A stretch of 50,768 nt of DNA from Nitrospiraceae bacterium (GTDB lineage: Bacteria; Nitrospirota; Thermodesulfovibrionia; UBA6902). Below are positions 1 through 8,442 of this stretch, piece after piece. Both the position numbers and the translations under genes were made by a program. Location: assembly GCA_003599025.1 (NCBI GenBank), contig QZIL01000058.1, positions 1 to 50,768 on the forward strand, read 5' to 3'. The notes beneath the pieces were generated by a model. That model did no database searches. It was not told the DNA's origin and saw nothing but the letters and a program-made list of their open reading frames with translations. Every line of letters begins with the position of its first letter. Position 1 is the first letter of the stretch.

Positions 1-155
1 GCGATTGAAGTTAAACTCAAAAATATATTCAAAACTTGTTATAAAAAATAATCCTGAGTCAGCACTCCTTCGGTAACATTTTATTATGAGGCAACTGGAA
101 TGTATTTTCCCTTCAGTGCCGGTTTTGCCCGTTTTATATTGGCCCTGCTTTTTTG

Positions 156-161
156 TATAAT
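156..161 (+). promoter_or_regulatory. possible -10 element for the radical SAM gene
   Basis: TATAAT lies about 19 bases before the ATG at 180. No good -35 is present at 16-18 bp, only AT-rich DNA. The rest of bases 1-179 holds no ORF and nothing else I recognise. Confidence 0.35.
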
Positions 162-179
162 CCATCAGGGTAAGTTCAG

Positions 180-1301
180 ATGGACACGATAGAAAAACTC
201 AAGGTCCTTTCCGAAGATTCGCAGTATGATATGGCCTGCGCGTGCGGTACTCGAGATGAGGACCGACGCAAGAGAGGTCAGGATGGGAAATGGCTTTATC
301 CGGTCACCCTGCCCCGGGGCGGTCATTCTGTGCTCCTGAAGACACTGCTTTCCAACTCGTGTGCAAATGACTGCAGGTATTGTCCGCTACGTTCGGAATC
401 CAATGTGCGCCGCTGTACATTAAAGCCTGAGGAAGTGGCCCATGTATTTATGGAATACCAGAGAAGGAAGAATGTATTCGGACTTTTCCTGAGCTCAGGT
501 GTTATAACGAATGCGGACCACACCATGGACAGGATCAATGCCGTGGCGCGGCTGCTCAGGTATAAATATCAGTACAGGGGTTACATTCATCTGAAGATCA
601 TCCCAGGGGCCTCGGATGCGGCGATCGAGGATTCGCTTTCGCTTGCAAGCGCTGTATCGCTTAATATAGAGACCCCGGGGAAAAAGCATTTTGAGGTCCT
701 TTCATCAAAAAAAGACTATGACAGGGACATAGTGAGCCCGATAAAGCTTATGAGCAGGCTGACGGACAAGGGCATGAGATATTCGAAGGTCAAATGCACC
801 ACCCAGTTTATTGTCGGCGCATCTGATGAAAAAGACTCGGAAATCATAAACTATATGGACGGAATATATAACCGGCTTAACTTCAATCGTGTGTATTTTT
901 CCTCTTATCAGAAAGGTTTGGGGTCACCGGACATACCGGGGGAAAGGAATTTTCTTTCACCTGCGGAGGACTCCTTCATGAGGGAGCATCGTTTATATCA
1001 GACAGATTTCCTTATGCGTAAATACGGCTTCAGCAATAAGGAGATACCTCTTGATATAAACGGTAACCTGAGACTCGACAGGGACCCGAAGCAGGTATGG
1101 GCAGACACACATCCGGAATTCTATCCAGTCAGGATAAACAGGGCAGACAAAGAGCAGTTGCTGCGAGTGCCGGGCCTCGGCCCTGAGACAGTCGACAGGA
1201 TACTTAAAGCACGGCATGAAAGCAGGATCCACTGTGCGGAGCAACTGGGCATAAAGGGGAAGCGGCTCGAAAAGGTCAGAGAGTACGTTCTCTTTGAGTG
1301 A
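180..1301 (+). CDS. putative DNA modification/repair radical SAM protein (UDG-linked type)
   Basis: This 373-residue protein is a radical SAM enzyme of the family normally paired with a uracil-DNA-glycosylase-like protein (TIGR03916 type). The CxxxCxxC cluster motif is at C61, C65 and C68 (CANDCRYC), preceded by the family-typical N-terminus with C20/C22. The C-terminus, from about residue 319, is a helix-hairpin-helix DNA-binding region (VPGLGPETV at 330-338), which fits a DNA substrate. The reaction is not known. The partner gene (TIGR03914/03915 family) is not in the window: downstream is a repeat and an unrelated lipoprotein gene, and the upstream edge is only 179 bases away. No strong ribosome-binding site precedes the ATG, but no better start exists and the N-terminus looks complete. 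Confidence 0.85.
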   Translation: MDTIEKLKVLSEDSQYDMACACGTRDEDRRKRGQDGKWLYPVTLPRGGHSVLLKTLLSNSCANDCRYCPLRSESNVRRCTLKPEEVAHVFMEYQRRKNVFGLFLSSGVITNADHTMDRINAVARLLRYKYQYRGYIHLKIIPGASDAAIEDSLSLASAVSLNIETPGKKHFEVLSSKKDYDRDIVSPIKLMSRLTDKGMRYSKVKCTTQFIVGASDEKDSEIINYMDGIYNRLNFNRVYFSSYQKGLGSPDIPGERNFLSPAEDSFMREHRLYQTDFLMRKYGFSNKEIPLDINGNLRLDRDPKQVWADTHPEFYPVRINRADKEQLLRVPGLGPETVDRILKARHESRIHCAEQLGIKGKRLEKVREYVLFE

Positions 1302-1353
1302 TGGTAAAATGAAACAGGATAAGAACCATAACCTGATATAATAGTATACACGA

Positions 1354-1504
1354 ATTATTGCTTCGGCAATTAAATAGTAGAAAGCCGTCATTCCCGTCCC
1401 GATGTATCGGGAGGAATCCAGTCAAGTGAAATAGATCCCCGTTTTCACGGGGAACCCTGGATTCCGCATCAAGCCTGCCTGTCGGCAGACAGGTGCGGAA
1501 TGAC
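1354..1504 (+). repeat. palindromic intergenic repeat, family A, copy 1
   Basis: A 151-bp element whose outer ends pair (GTCATTCC at 1388 with GGAATGAC at the right end) and whose inner arms pair (GGAATCCAG with CTGGATTCC). Between them are small hairpins: CCCGATGTATCGGG, CCCCGTTTTCACGGGG and the 20-nt palindrome CCTGCCTGTCGGCAGACAGG (1474-1493). The same 151 bases occur inverted at 8853-9003 with about seven mismatches. It sits between two co-directional genes and has no coding potential of its own. Confidence 0.85.
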
Positions 1505-1559
1505 CTTTATTTATATATTTCATGCCGGGTTAATTATTTAGACAGATAAAGGTGGTTAT

Positions 1560-2612
1560 ATGAAAAAAATATTCATTGTTTTGACAATCATTTTCTTTGC
1601 AGCAGCAGTCCCTGTTTTTATGCTCTCCTGTGGCAGCGGAGGAAGCGGCTCAGGAGGGGGATTTATAAATCAAAGTTCTTCTCCCGGCAATGTGGCCCTG
1701 TTTGTGACTGATGATCTGGGCACCTACAGGAAGGTAAAGGTCACCATAAACGATATCCGGCTGATGCATATGGGCTCAGGCGCCTCATGCGACATACTCG
1801 AAGATCCGGTGGAACTCGACATAACAGACCTTTCATCAGTGCTTCAGCTCCTGGACGTGACGAGCTGTCCCTCTATAAACTATAACAGGGTCGTAATCGA
1901 ACTGGATAAACGGACAGTATTGACGGATGCAGGAAATGTATCTTCTGATTGTAATTTAGCAACATATAAAAACGAGCAGGGGGGTACGAATACGCTACAG
2001 TGCGGGGCCACCTGTACTATTAACATGAGCGGAGCGGTGAATGTTCAGGCCTCAAAGACGAGCAGTGTTGCTCTCGACTTTGATCTCAAGGGATTTGAAG
2101 TTGACCATTTCGGTCAACCGAATTGTTCATTGACCATGAAGGTCTTTCCCCTTAATTCTGCTGACTTTGAAAAGAAGCACAATGATGGCTTCAGGGAAGG
2201 AATATCCGGTTTGATTTCAAACGTGGATACTGTTAAGAAGACTTTCACTCTGACGGCGGATAGCGGAGTCTTCACTGTTACATACGACGATATAAATGCC
2301 CCCGGTATTGATGATCTACTTGCTCTTGCGGTTGCAGACCAGCTTGAGGTCAGGGTTGAGTCTTTGATTATTGATCTCGATACTCGCAAAATCGCAGCGA
2401 CTGCCCTGATTGTTGAAGCTGATGGACCAGTTTCAGCACTGAATAGTATCGCAGGGACTTTCACATTGACCTATCAGACAAACAAGACCATGCTGATTGA
2501 CTATCTGACCGCGGACGTAGAGGGCATTTTATTAAATGGCTCGCAGGTTGAAGTGAAACTGAAGGGTTTTGAACTCTCCAGATACCTCGCAGCTGAGGTT
2601 GAAGTTAAATAG
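1560..2612 (+). CDS. DUF4382 domain lipoprotein
   Basis: A 350-residue secreted lipoprotein. Residues 1-23 are a lipoprotein signal peptide with lipobox MLSC (lipidated C24), followed by a Gly/Ser-rich tether. About residues 42-180 match DUF4382 (start GNVALFVTDD, then VTINDIRL and NRVVIELD). The C-terminal half contains two beta-rich segments of the kind called DUF5666 (ISGLISNVDTVKKTFTL and similar). The function is unknown; the family is usually surface- or periplasm-located. The start is well supported by AAGGTGG five bases upstream of the ATG. The next gene starts 17 bases downstream, so the two may be co-transcribed. Confidence 0.8.
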   Translation: MKKIFIVLTIIFFAAAVPVFMLSCGSGGSGSGGGFINQSSSPGNVALFVTDDLGTYRKVKVTINDIRLMHMGSGASCDILEDPVELDITDLSSVLQLLDVTSCPSINYNRVVIELDKRTVLTDAGNVSSDCNLATYKNEQGGTNTLQCGATCTINMSGAVNVQASKTSSVALDFDLKGFEVDHFGQPNCSLTMKVFPLNSADFEKKHNDGFREGISGLISNVDTVKKTFTLTADSGVFTVTYDDINAPGIDDLLALAVADQLEVRVESLIIDLDTRKIAATALIVEADGPVSALNSIAGTFTLTYQTNKTMLIDYLTADVEGILLNGSQVEVKLKGFELSRYLAAEVEVK

Positions 2613-2629
2613 TTGATATCGGGCTGCCG

Positions 2630-4267
2630 ATGAAAATCCTGCTCGTCCAGCCGCCTGTCCGGGACTTTTATAATACCGATATACGGCTGCAGCCAATCGG
2701 GCTCTGCTACATCAAAAGTGCCCTGAATAAATACCTGCCTGAGGTGGAAGTCCTTGTCAGGGATTATCACGCTGGTTATGGCCGGAGAACTGTTCCTGTC
2801 CCGCAGGAGCTTTCATATCTGAAGGCATACTATCCTGTCGCGGACAAATCCCCTTTTTCTACGTTTCATCAGTATTATCACTTCGGTCAGTCATATGAAA
2901 ACATTGAGGATGAGATATCGGACATTGCCCCGGACCTGGTAGGGATATCATCACTGTTTACGCCGTATTACCGTGAAGCCCTCGAAATCGCCGAACGTGT
3001 AAAGAAGCGCCTAAATCTGCCGGTCATCATGGGCGGCCCGCACGTTTCGGAAGTTCCTGATGAGGTACTGGCCATGCCTTATGTCGATTACGTTATTACG
3101 GGAGAAGGGGAGCGGCCGATGGTGGAGTTTGTGCGCTTTCTTATGGGGCAGGTGAAACTTGAAGATGTGCCTAATCTTGGATACAAGAAAGACGGGATAA
3201 TGAGTTTTAATCCGTCCAGAGAAAACTATCCCGTTGATGAATTGCCGATGCCGGATTTGAGCACACTTACTTCTGATAGATATCAGTTTAAAGGCAATCT
3301 ACTGGCGTTCATGATTACTTCCCGCGGCTGTCCACACAGGTGTTCATTCTGTTCTGTACATACAACCTTTGGAAGTAAATACCGTCGCCGCCCGGTGGAA
3401 CATATAATTGAAGAAATCCGGCAGCGTGACAGAGAGGGATATCGGGTCATAGACTTTGAGGATGACAATCTTACCTTTAATAAAGATGAGATCAAGGAAC
3501 TTTGCAGGAGGCTTATTGCCCTGTTCCCTGAAAAAGAAATGGAGTTCGTCGCCATGAACGGGATCAGTTATATGAGCCTCGATGATGAGCTGCTGGAGCT
3601 GATGCAGAAGGCAGGGTTTACTCATCTGAACCTGGCGCTCGTAAGTTCTGATAAAAAAGTGCATGAATCAGCTATGCGTCCGCATTCTCCTGCAGCCTAC
3701 ACCGGAGTAGTTGAAAAAGCGTTTCAGCTGGGGTTTAAAATTGTTTCGTATCAAATCCTCGGCCTGCCGGATGAAAGCCTGTCGGGCATGGTCAGGACAC
3801 TTGCATTTAATTCACGGCTGCCGGTGCTTCTCGGAGCGTCCCCATTTTATCTTACACCCAGGTCTCCTTTAGCAGCAGGAATAAATATGAATGGTAATGA
3901 TTATGTGAATGCAAGGCTTACAGCCATGGCAACGGATTCCGGACTGTTTACCCGTGATGACATTTATACTTTATTCATCACCACGAGGATCATTAATTTC
4001 CTGAAGGGGCTTGATATCAATTATGACGCAGATATTAATGAACTGTTGAACCAGTCCTGGCCGGACAAACGGGTAAACACAGGGATTGAATTGCTGAAGG
4101 ACCTTAGGGAGGATGGCTTTTTGTACTTCTCTACATCAAAGGGTAACATTGAAAATACTAAGTTTAAAACAGGACTCTTCCGGCAAGTAATCAGGGAGGC
4201 TGAGTATATTACATGTCAGAACGGAAGGTGTATTGATGCAGGAGACTTTTTTCAGTACATGAGATGA
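2630..4267 (+). CDS. B12-binding domain radical SAM protein
   Basis: A 545-residue cobalamin-dependent-type radical SAM enzyme. The N-terminus (MKILLVQPPV) and residues about 1-190 form the B12-binding Rossmann domain, with the usual DLVGISSLF and VIMGGPHVS strands. The radical SAM domain begins with the [4Fe-4S] motif C234, C238, C241 (CPHRCSFC). This class includes methyltransferases, mutases and ring-contracting enzymes, and the sequence alone does not give the substrate. It is not next to an obvious biosynthetic cluster, and its only close neighbour is the DUF4382 lipoprotein gene upstream. Confidence 0.82.
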   Translation: MKILLVQPPVRDFYNTDIRLQPIGLCYIKSALNKYLPEVEVLVRDYHAGYGRRTVPVPQELSYLKAYYPVADKSPFSTFHQYYHFGQSYENIEDEISDIAPDLVGISSLFTPYYREALEIAERVKKRLNLPVIMGGPHVSEVPDEVLAMPYVDYVITGEGERPMVEFVRFLMGQVKLEDVPNLGYKKDGIMSFNPSRENYPVDELPMPDLSTLTSDRYQFKGNLLAFMITSRGCPHRCSFCSVHTTFGSKYRRRPVEHIIEEIRQRDREGYRVIDFEDDNLTFNKDEIKELCRRLIALFPEKEMEFVAMNGISYMSLDDELLELMQKAGFTHLNLALVSSDKKVHESAMRPHSPAAYTGVVEKAFQLGFKIVSYQILGLPDESLSGMVRTLAFNSRLPVLLGASPFYLTPRSPLAAGINMNGNDYVNARLTAMATDSGLFTRDDIYTLFITTRIINFLKGLDINYDADINELLNQSWPDKRVNTGIELLKDLREDGFLYFSTSKGNIENTKFKTGLFRQVIREAEYITCQNGRCIDAGDFFQYMR

Positions 4268-4304
4268 TGCGTTTCCGTTAACCGTAATGTTACATAAATC
4301 GTGA

Positions 4305-4486
4305 GAGAGATGTCTCGCCGTAAAACCTTTACAATGCGATCGGATATTGTAATTAACTTTCGACGGCAGGACTTAACGTTTAGTGAGGTTCGGAAAGATA
4401 TCACTTATGCTTTTATGAATCTTGCTAAGGTACCTGCCTGCCGGCAGGCAGGTCGCAGGTAAAGCTTTTCCGACCAGGCCTCTCTC
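4305..4486. repeat. hairpin-forming repeat, family B, copy 1 (with 20-nt insert)
   Basis: A 182-bp element homologous to 24853-25014. Its terminal 16 bases (GAGAGATGTCTCGCCG) pair with its own right end (CGACCAGGCCTCTCTC), and an inner CTTTAC pairs with GTAAAG. Compared with the other copy it carries one extra block, the palindrome CCTGCCTGCCGGCAGGCAGG at 4433-4452. Removing it leaves 162 bp, exactly the length of copy 2. ORFs crossing it look spurious. Confidence 0.8.
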
Positions 4487-4554
4487 CTTACATGAGTAAT
4501 TTAATGCATTATAAAGTGAAAACGGCAAAAGTGAGTGGATAATAGATATCAGAC

Positions 4555-5127
4555 ATGGGATACCCTCGACATAAAATACTGCTAATGGCACTGCTTATGG
4601 AAGGCGGTGCGCTAGTTTTCGCTATTTTGCTTGCGGGATATTTCGATATTCATTTATACCCTCTGTCGTTTAATCCTGTTAAAGATATCCTTATCGGTAC
4701 TGCAGGTGCTGTTGTCCCGTTTATTCTCCTTCTCTTTACAATTTCAGAGAGGGCGCGAGAAATTCCTGTACTTGGTTCTTTGAGAGAAACAGTGTTATAC
4801 CAGGTCAGAGAGATTTTTATAAATACAAAGCTGGTTGACCTGGTCTTGATTTCACTTTTGGCCGGAATTGCCGAGGAACTGCTTTTCAGGGGGATACTTC
4901 AGGTAAAATTCGGGATTGTCGCTGCCAGCATTGTCTTCGGGCTGCTGCATTTTGTGTCTCCGGCCTATTTCATTGCAGCAACAATAATGGGGTTTTACAT
5001 TGGGACCTTTTTTATTTTAAGCGGCAGTCTTCTTATGGCTGTTCATATGCATTTTATATATGACCTTGCTGCCCTGATATATTTAAAGTTTTGTATGCGA
5101 GATGGAAAGGAAGAGGGACTGGTTTGA
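4555..5127 (+). CDS. CPBP family intramembrane metalloprotease
   Basis: A 190-residue membrane protein with about five hydrophobic segments and the CPBP (Abi, CAAX-protease-like) motifs in order: EELLFRG with E107, E108 and R112, then FGLLH with F128 and H132, then a third motif with H164/H166 and D170. In the family these residues bind a metal within the membrane. The substrate is unknown. The start is uncertain because no clear ribosome-binding site precedes the ATG; in-frame ATGs lie a little downstream. The gene follows repeat family B copy 1. Confidence 0.8.
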   Translation: MGYPRHKILLMALLMEGGALVFAILLAGYFDIHLYPLSFNPVKDILIGTAGAVVPFILLLFTISERAREIPVLGSLRETVLYQVREIFINTKLVDLVLISLLAGIAEELLFRGILQVKFGIVAASIVFGLLHFVSPAYFIAATIMGFYIGTFFILSGSLLMAVHMHFIYDLAALIYLKFCMRDGKEEGLV

Positions 5128-5181
5128 TCTGGTGATATAATTTATGTAATATATATGCCTTTATCCTGAAGAGGGAGAACA

Positions 5182-6462
5182 ATGAATAATAATGTTATGA
5201 GAAACAGCGGAACACAAAATGTAACAGCCTGTATATGTTCTTATTTGATTATGTTTATGCGGGCAGTGGTCTTGATTTCAGTTGTATTAACAATACCATC
5301 TGTCTCATCTGCATTGATTGGTATTAAGGAAGGCGAGGCCCCTGATAAATTTACGCTTCAGGACCTTAATGGTGCAGAGGTCGATGTGGGAGGATTATTC
5401 GGCAGAAAACCGGTCGTCATTGTCTTCTGGGAGCTGCCGATCAGCAAATCTTTTATTGACTATTCCATGGATGAGCTCAGGTTTTTAAATGACTTTTATG
5501 AAAAGCACCATGATGCTACCGGCCTCGAAATTATCGGAATTTATACTCCTGAGGAAGAGGGGGACATCCCCGAGAGTGAAATCGAGAGGGTGAAGAACCT
5601 GGTAAAGGTCAACAAGATAAAATTTACCATTCTGATAGACAGGGGCTTCACGATATTCCGGGAGTATGGCGTTATTGCGCTGCCGTCGACGGTAATGGTT
5701 GATAAAGGGGGAAAGATCAAGTTCATTTATCCGAGCTTTCCATTGGCTGCCCAGCCGCTTATTGCCGAAGAGCTGAGAATGTTAACAGGGCTTGCACAAC
5801 CGCGTGCTGCCAGGGAACCGGCAGAAAAAGGGCCTGATTCTCATTCCATCAGATTATATAACTATGCACTTCAGATGTATAAGAAAGGACTGCTGGAACA
5901 GTCCCTGTCACCTCTTAAAAAATCTGTTGAACTGGATGCCGATTTTCCCCCGTCTCATAATCTTATGGGGATAGTATTATGGAAGCTGGGTAATTTTGAA
6001 GGAGCTGTCGAGGAATTCAATAAGGCACTTGCTCTGGACAAAACATTTGTTCCGGCCCATTTTAATTATGGCATTCTGCAGTTTGAGAGTGAGAAATACT
6101 CCGAGGCAGAGAGGCATTTCAAAGAGGTTCTTGCCCTGAACAACGGAATTGCGGAGGCCCATTGCGTCCTCGGTTTTCTCTATAAAAAAACGAACAGAGA
6201 GGAGGAAGCGGTCAGTGTGTTTGGTACCGCATTGGCCCTTTTTGAAAAGAGAAAGACAGGTCCTTCATATGAGATATTTGCTCCAGCCGCCTTCCACAGG
6301 ATATCGACCCTGTACGCATTATCCGACCTGTACATAAAGAAGGGTGATACCGGCAAGGCACTGGAAGTACTTCAAAGAGCAGCGCGATTGGCCCTTGGTA
6401 TCGAAATAAAGAACGAAAAAGAAAGCCTGCACAAGGGCAGGGACATGATGCTTTATGAGTAG
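5182..6462 (+). CDS. redoxin-like (cysteine-less) TPR protein
   Basis: A 426-residue exported protein. The start has a good site (AGGGAG five bases upstream). A hydrophobic segment at about residues 28-44 ends in VSSA, a likely signal-peptidase site. Residues about 49-190 are a thioredoxin/AhpC-TSA-like domain (GEAPDKFTLQDLNG, VIVFWELP, GVIALPSTVMVDKGG). Where active TlpA/redoxin proteins have WCxxC, this protein has WELPIS, so it cannot be a classical thiol oxidoreductase. Residues about 220-400 are tetratricopeptide repeats. It overlaps the downstream multihaem cytochrome gene by eight bases, so a role in assembling or scaffolding that cytochrome is a reasonable inference. Confidence 0.75.
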   Translation: MNNNVMRNSGTQNVTACICSYLIMFMRAVVLISVVLTIPSVSSALIGIKEGEAPDKFTLQDLNGAEVDVGGLFGRKPVVIVFWELPISKSFIDYSMDELRFLNDFYEKHHDATGLEIIGIYTPEEEGDIPESEIERVKNLVKVNKIKFTILIDRGFTIFREYGVIALPSTVMVDKGGKIKFIYPSFPLAAQPLIAEELRMLTGLAQPRAAREPAEKGPDSHSIRLYNYALQMYKKGLLEQSLSPLKKSVELDADFPPSHNLMGIVLWKLGNFEGAVEEFNKALALDKTFVPAHFNYGILQFESEKYSEAERHFKEVLALNNGIAEAHCVLGFLYKKTNREEEAVSVFGTALALFEKRKTGPSYEIFAPAAFHRISTLYALSDLYIKKGDTGKALEVLQRAARLALGIEIKNEKESLHKGRDMMLYE

Positions 6463-7816
6463 GATATCTTCAGCAGATATATACCGGACCATAATATTGC
6501 TTGTCATTATACTTGTCTCCTGCCGGGGCAACGTGGTTTCTGCAGCCACTGATAGTGAAGGTTTAAAAACGGAAAAAGACTTTATTATTCATACCAGGGG
6601 AGAAAAAGGCTGTGTTACCCAGCAATGCCATGTACAGTTTTTAAAGAGAGAGGAGTTCCCGCATGAACCTGCCAGTTCAGGGGCGTGCGACGCATGTCAC
6701 AATGCCGGGGCGTATCCGGCACGATTCGGTATTGTAGCGGACCAGGGCCCTGTCTGTGCAGGCTGCCACCAAAACCTTGACAAGGAGATTAAAGACAGCA
6801 GCTTTGTTCACGGACCGGTCAGGAACGGTGACTGCACAGCCTGCCACAATCCTCACGGTTCCGGCAGACAGCATTTCCTGAGGGAGACATACAGCAATCT
6901 GTGTTCAACGTGTCACAATCTGAAAAGACAGTTCTCGGGCGATTCGGTCCATCAGCCGGTCAAAGACGGCAATTGCGGCCTCTGCCATGATCCGCATGCC
7001 TCAAACTATGCTTCAAGGCTCACTGACGTCGGTGCAAACCTTTGCGTGATATGTCATGAGGAGATGGTGGAGGGGATGACCATGGACTTTATTCATGCCC
7101 CTCTTGTTAAATCAGGGTGCAGCGACTGTCATGATGCTCATTCAGGGGACAGCAGTTTACGGCTGAAAACTGCCGCTGATAAAATCTGTTTCAGCTGCCA
7201 TGAGGAAAAGAAAAACGAGATCAGTCAGTATGCCCGAAAACACGAACCGGCTGAAAAAGGTCGGTGCGTATCATGCCACTCGCCCCACTTTTCGCAAAGG
7301 AAATACCTTCTTCTCGATAAGGTGGACACTCTGTGTTTTACCTGTCATAAGGAAAACAGCTCTTGGAAGAAGAGACGCTTTCAGCACGGCCCTGTAGTTC
7401 AGGGGAACTGTTCGGCGTGCCACAATCCTCACGGGTCCGACAATCCCTATATACTTCGCCTTGCGTTTCCGCATGCATTTTATTCAGCTTATGAAAAAGG
7501 TGAATATGACCTCTGTTTTAACTGTCACAAGGAGGCCCTTGTGACGACTGCAAAGACTGCAACAATAACGAACTTCAGAAACGGCGATACTAATCTCCAC
7601 ATGCTGCATGTGAACCAGAAAAAGGGCAGGACATGCCGCGCATGCCATGATGTTCACGCCTCAGATCAGGAAGACCATATAAGGACCGAGTTCGAATTCG
7701 GCAGCGCAACTATACCTGTTGAATATATCAAGACAGAGACTGGAGGAAGGTGTGTCCCGGGTTGCCACAGCGAGAGAGGTTATGACAGGGTTAAAATGGT
7801 GGAGAACAGGAAATGA
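6455..7816 (+). CDS. multihaem c-type cytochrome, doubled CXXCH type
   Basis: A 453-residue exported cytochrome. An N-terminal hydrophobic segment (residues 10-30) contains LVSC, so it may be a lipoprotein lipidated at C23, or be cut after VVSA. I count 13 canonical CxxCH haem sites arranged as pairs (C..CH.PH repeats typical of the paired-CXXCH family). There is also a CX4CH site near the N-terminus (CVTQQCH) and a CX3CH site at the C-terminus (CVPGCH), giving up to 15 haems. The family moves electrons across the periplasm or to the cell exterior. Its translation is coupled to the redoxin-TPR gene through an eight-base overlap. The redox partner cannot be named from this window. Confidence 0.9.
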   Translation: MSRISSADIYRTIILLVIILVSCRGNVVSAATDSEGLKTEKDFIIHTRGEKGCVTQQCHVQFLKREEFPHEPASSGACDACHNAGAYPARFGIVADQGPVCAGCHQNLDKEIKDSSFVHGPVRNGDCTACHNPHGSGRQHFLRETYSNLCSTCHNLKRQFSGDSVHQPVKDGNCGLCHDPHASNYASRLTDVGANLCVICHEEMVEGMTMDFIHAPLVKSGCSDCHDAHSGDSSLRLKTAADKICFSCHEEKKNEISQYARKHEPAEKGRCVSCHSPHFSQRKYLLLDKVDTLCFTCHKENSSWKKRRFQHGPVVQGNCSACHNPHGSDNPYILRLAFPHAFYSAYEKGEYDLCFNCHKEALVTTAKTATITNFRNGDTNLHMLHVNQKKGRTCRACHDVHASDQEDHIRTEFEFGSATIPVEYIKTETGGRCVPGCHSERGYDRVKMVENRK

Positions 7817-7836
7817 TTATTTTAATGGTCCACAAG

Positions 7837-8247
7837 TTATAGTTCCTTAAACACCTTTGCCAGCGAATCCCCTGCAACATGTATCTTCCATTCGTTCAGA
7901 TAGCCGAATGGTGTTTCAACGATATTGTAACCGGCATTAATGAGACGTTCCTTCGCCTCTGCAATAAGCGCAGCAGTAAAGTCAGCAGGGGCCTTTGAAG
8001 CAGAGAGGTGATTAAATGAGTGGAGAACGAGGTTCTTCGTCCTGAACTTGCCTGAAAGCCATTTAACGTTTTTGATAAACTTCGTCAGAACGCTGCTCTG
8101 TCTTTCTATGTCAGCCTCTTCGGCATGATAGAACACGACAAGAGCATTTTCACATAACTCTTCCATATCTGTATCCGGTACATCTTCAAGCACCTTTTGA
8201 AAGGTCTTAAACCAGAAGGTTGGAGCATAAAACATCAGTATCTTCAT
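7837..8247 (-). CDS. stand-alone threonyl-tRNA synthetase editing domain protein
   Basis: A 136-residue protein resembling the editing domain found at the N-terminus of archaeal threonyl-tRNA synthetase (Tra-editing family, D-aminoacyl-tRNA-deacylase-like fold). Telling segments are MKILMFYAP at the start, VVFYHAEEAD, FIKNVKWLSGKF, NLVLHSFNHLSASKA and FGYLNEWKIHVAGDSLAKVF. In archaea this domain hydrolyses Ser-tRNA(Thr). Here it is free, with no catalytic synthetase domain attached, so it would act in trans on mischarged tRNA or have taken another role. It is convergent with the cytochrome gene and appears monocistronic. Confidence 0.8.
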   Translation of the reverse strand: MKILMFYAPTFWFKTFQKVLEDVPDTDMEELCENALVVFYHAEEADIERQSSVLTKFIKNVKWLSGKFRTKNLVLHSFNHLSASKAPADFTAALIAEAKERLINAGYNIVETPFGYLNEWKIHVAGDSLAKVFKEL

Positions 8248-8407
8248 CTTTCCCTGATTCCTTATTACTTATCTGACAATAAAAGATTTGCCCGAAAGAA
8301 GGGCATTGTAAAATATTAATGTTCAGAGGGTCAATGAATTTTAGCAAAACTGAAGCAAAAAGTGATCAGCTTATAGTCTGGATATTATTTTATATTTTTT
8401 ATTGATC

Positions 8408-8416
8408 TGGTATACT
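8408..8416 (+). promoter_or_regulatory. extended -10 promoter of the PilZ gene
   Basis: TGGTATACT matches an extended -10 (TGn-TATAmT). It predicts a start of transcription near 8423, leaving about 20 bases of leader that contain the site AGAAGGGA before the ATG at 8443. The -35 region is only AT-rich. Confidence 0.4.
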
Positions 8417-8442
8417 TAACGATACAATCAGAAGGGAAACTG

